A stretch of DNA of 35,217 nt from the NCBI GenBank assembly GCA_052389555.1, contig JBQTHV010000058.1:1-35217 (forward strand), read 5' to 3'. The stretch is from JABFSM01 sp052389555 (GTDB lineage: Bacteria > Gemmatimonadota > Gemmatimonadetes > Gemmatimonadales > GWC2-71-9). Under the pieces are notes generated by a model. The model ran no database searches. It was not told the origin of the DNA and was given only the letters and a program-made list of their open reading frames with translations. Positions 33,369 to 35,217 of the stretch are shown piece after piece. The position numbers and the translations under genes are program-made. Positions within the stretch are counted from its first letter, which is position 1, and each line of letters begins with the position of its first letter.

Positions 33369-34507
33369 TCGACCCTCCGGAGCGACACGACGATCGGCTG
33401 CCGGGCCGCGCGGATCGCCGGCACGAGCCCGCTCGCCAGCATCAGCAGGAGCGCAATCCCGCCGCCCAGGAGCAGCGTACCCGTGGTCACGTCGAAACCG
33501 GGAAGGAATCCGGCCGCGTTGAAGTTGGTCGCCTTATAGAGCAGCTTCGCTGCGCCGAGCCCGATCGCCGCGCCGGTGAAGGTGATCAGCGCGGCCTCGG
33601 CCATCACCAGCGTGAAGAGCACCCGGTCGGGGAACCCGATCGTCTTGAGCACCGCAACCTCGCGGGTCCGCTCCCGCGAGCTCATCATCATCGCGTTGGC
33701 AGTCACCATGAGAATGGCGAAGACCACGGCAAGGCCGATGGTGCCCATCAGCAAGCTCACGTTCCCCCACATCGTAGCGAAGCTCGCATTGAACGCCTGC
33801 TCGGTACCGGTCTTGGTCGCCGAGCTCGAGTTGCGGAACATGTCGTCGATGGCCTTGGCGGTGCGGGCCGCATTGTTCGGGTCGTCGATCTCGACCACGT
33901 ACCAGCCGGCGATGCCGGCCCGGCCGATCCGCTCGTCGAGGTAATCGTGCCGGAAGATCATCATGTCGTCGTTGAGGACCTTGTCGGTTGGGGTATAGAC
34001 CCCACTGATCGTGAAGGTCCAATCGCCCGGGAAGATGGTGCCCTGGATGGTCACGTTCTGGCCAACCCGCCAGCCGAATACATCGAGCAGCCGCCGCCCA
34101 ATGAGCGCGCCGGACTTGTCTGCGAGAAACGCCGCTTTCTGGTCGGCCGGCACCGACATCTCGGGGTACAAGTCGAGATACGATTCGGGGTCCACCGCGA
34201 ACTGGCCGAAGAACCGCTTGCCGTCGCCGTACCGGCCGCCGAACCAGTTGGCCCAGGTTACCCCGGTGACGCCCGGAACTGCCCGGATTCGGTTGGCGTA
34301 GCTGAGCGGCAGGGGGAAGACAATACCGGTGGCGTTGGTAGACACGAGCCGCCGGGCCCCGCCCCACTGCGCGGTTGCATCGATCGTGGTCACGACCGTA
34401 CGGAGCGACGCGAACAGGAAGAGCGCGAGGGTGATCCCCGCCGTGGTGAGGAAGGTGCGCCACTTGCGGCGCCCCAGGTTCGCAAGGACCAGCCGGAAGT
34501 ATTTCAT
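33365..34507 (-). CDS. ABC transporter permease, FtsX-like, second subunit
   Basis: A 380-residue protein starting MKYFRLVLANLGRRKWRTFLTTAGI at 34507; a longer frame to 34576 is within the ATPase gene. It has an N-terminal helix (TTAGITLALFLFASL), a periplasmic core with GVTWANWFGGRYGDGKRFFGQ and IFPGDWTFTISGVYTP, and three C-terminal helices (TIGLAVVFAILMVTANAMM, LITFTGAAIGLGAAKLL, LLLGGGIALLLMLASGLVPA). The SSRERTREVAVLKTIGF segment is the coupling region typical of FtsX/MacB permeases. It is coupled to the ATPase gene by an ATGA overlap at 34504-34507. Confidence 0.88.
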   Translation of the reverse strand: MKYFRLVLANLGRRKWRTFLTTAGITLALFLFASLRTVVTTIDATAQWGGARRLVSTNATGIVFPLPLSYANRIRAVPGVTGVTWANWFGGRYGDGKRFFGQFAVDPESYLDLYPEMSVPADQKAAFLADKSGALIGRRLLDVFGWRVGQNVTIQGTIFPGDWTFTISGVYTPTDKVLNDDMMIFRHDYLDERIGRAGIAGWYVVEIDDPNNAARTAKAIDDMFRNSSSATKTGTEQAFNASFATMWGNVSLLMGTIGLAVVFAILMVTANAMMMSSRERTREVAVLKTIGFPDRVLFTLVMAEAALITFTGAAIGLGAAKLLYKATNFNAAGFLPGFDVTTGTLLLGGGIALLLMLASGLVPAIRAARQPIVVSLRRVE

Positions 34508-35214
34508 GAGGCCGCCGTCCTGGCCGCCGCCGCGGCGGCTTCGCGCTCGACCAGGACGCCCTTCTCCAGGTGCCACACCGTCTCAGCCGTGGCGGCCGCA
34601 TGCGCGTCATGAGTCACCATCAGGATCGTCTTCCCGAACTCGGCATTGAGCCGGCGCAGCAGGGTGAGCAGATCCTGCGAGCTCCGGGCGTCGAGCTGCC
34701 CGGTCGGCTCGTCCAGCAGCACCAGGGTCGGGTCGGACACGATGGCCCGCGCGATCGCGGTGCGCTGCTCCTGGCCGCCGGAGAGCTGCCGGGGGTAGTG
34801 CTGCATCCGGTCGGACAGGCTCACGATGTCCAGGGCGAACCTAACCCGCTCTTCCCGCTCCTTCCTGGAAAGCCGGGTGAGCAGCAGCGGCAGCTCCACG
34901 TTCTGGAAGGCGGTGAGCACCGGGAGCAGGTTGAGCTGCTGGAACACGAACCCGATGTGCCGGGCCCGCCAGGGAGCGAGCTGGCCCGGGGTCATGGTGG
35001 AGACCGGCGCGCCCGCGACGGTAAGGGTCCCCCGGGTGGGCCGGTCCAGGCCGGCCACCATATTGAGCAGAGTGCTCTTGCCGGAGCCGGAGGGGCCCAT
35101 CAGCGCCGTGAAGGCGCCTTCCGGCACGTCCAGGGTCAGGCCGGTGAAGACGTCGATCTTCTCGGCACCGCGCTGGAAGGACTTGTGAACGTGACGAATC
35201 TCGACGAGCGCCAT
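34504..35214 (-). CDS. ABC transporter ATP-binding protein (MacB/LolD type)
   Basis: A 236-residue ATPase with Walker A GPSGSGKST (residues 40-48), Q-loop FVFQQLNLLP, signature LSGGQ at 144-148, Walker B LVLLDEP (Asp168, Glu169) and the switch His in MVTHDAHAA. The residues after the signature (EQRTAIARA) and the D-loop (GQLD where GNLD is common) are small deviations from the MacB/LolD consensus. It drives the two permeases encoded next to it. It is the first gene of the leftward operon; any promoter lies beyond 35214. The C-terminus ends in an alanine-rich tail. One TAACCCGC site encodes Val-Arg with AGG. Confidence 0.93.
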   Translation of the reverse strand: MALVEIRHVHKSFQRGAEKIDVFTGLTLDVPEGAFTALMGPSGSGKSTLLNMVAGLDRPTRGTLTVAGAPVSTMTPGQLAPWRARHIGFVFQQLNLLPVLTAFQNVELPLLLTRLSRKEREERVRFALDIVSLSDRMQHYPRQLSGGQEQRTAIARAIVSDPTLVLLDEPTGQLDARSSQDLLTLLRRLNAEFGKTILMVTHDAHAAATAETVWHLEKGVLVEREAAAAAARTAAS

Positions 35215-35217
35215 CGG

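Overview
The window reads as a GC-rich chromosome segment from a free-living, probably soil or sediment bacterium. I suspect Gemmatimonadota, because it combines a secreted glycine-rich M14 peptidase, DUF4142 and DUF4097 proteins, a complete downstream histidine-degradation set and a fused trehalose synthase/maltokinase. No rRNA or other taxonomic marker is present, so this is inference. Coding density is high, there are no phage or plasmid genes, and I see no tRNA, rRNA or CRISPR array.

Layout. 1-2014: the 5' end of a GTP cyclohydrolase I gene, then a small cupredoxin/DUF4142 operon facing away from a cysteine-containing HTH regulator, with a near-perfect sigma70 promoter and an inverted operator-like pair between them. 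2052-8549: a nitrogen catabolism block. An agmatine deiminase family gene and a bifunctional FtcD gene run rightward and are followed by a 1-Cys peroxiredoxin; hutI and hutU converge on them from the right. HutU, HutI and FtcD together take urocanate to glutamate and one-carbon tetrahydrofolate; hutH is not in the window. 8701-12406: a DUF4097 protein and a very large secreted M14-type carboxypeptidase. 12411-16795: a repeat-rich gap, a glycerophosphodiester phosphodiesterase, a secreted HExxH peptidase, and a MoaD/ThiS-like ubiquitin-fold protein translationally linked to an Asp-box beta-propeller.

16867-24505: a streptogramin-lyase-like propeller, an unknown 160-residue protein, a glycosyltransferase/phosphodiesterase pair, a divergent GMC oxidoreductase, and an overlapping ATP-grasp ligase/zinc-ribbon metallopeptidase pair. 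24579-25033: a GxxExxY predicted nuclease ORF contained within a 34-bp inverted repeat. 25048-28540: a pirin operon, a membrane channel-like protein and a GT2/GT81-like glycosyltransferase. 28634-31990: TreS-maltokinase. 32022-32144: a second inverted repeat of the same family without an ORF. 32205-35214: an ATGA-coupled MacB-like ABC exporter.

Two features cut across the whole window. (1) The octamer TAACCCGC occurs 21 times on the two strands where one or two would be expected. It appears to be created inside genes by otherwise uncommon synonymous codons (CTA-ACC-CGC for Leu-Thr-Arg, ATA-ACC-CG for Ile-Thr-Arg, GTT-AGG for Val-Arg). (2) Several intergenic regions carry short-period (7-9 bp) tandem units, commonly starting directly at a stop codon and often paired with their reverse complement. 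These are the most unusual signals here.
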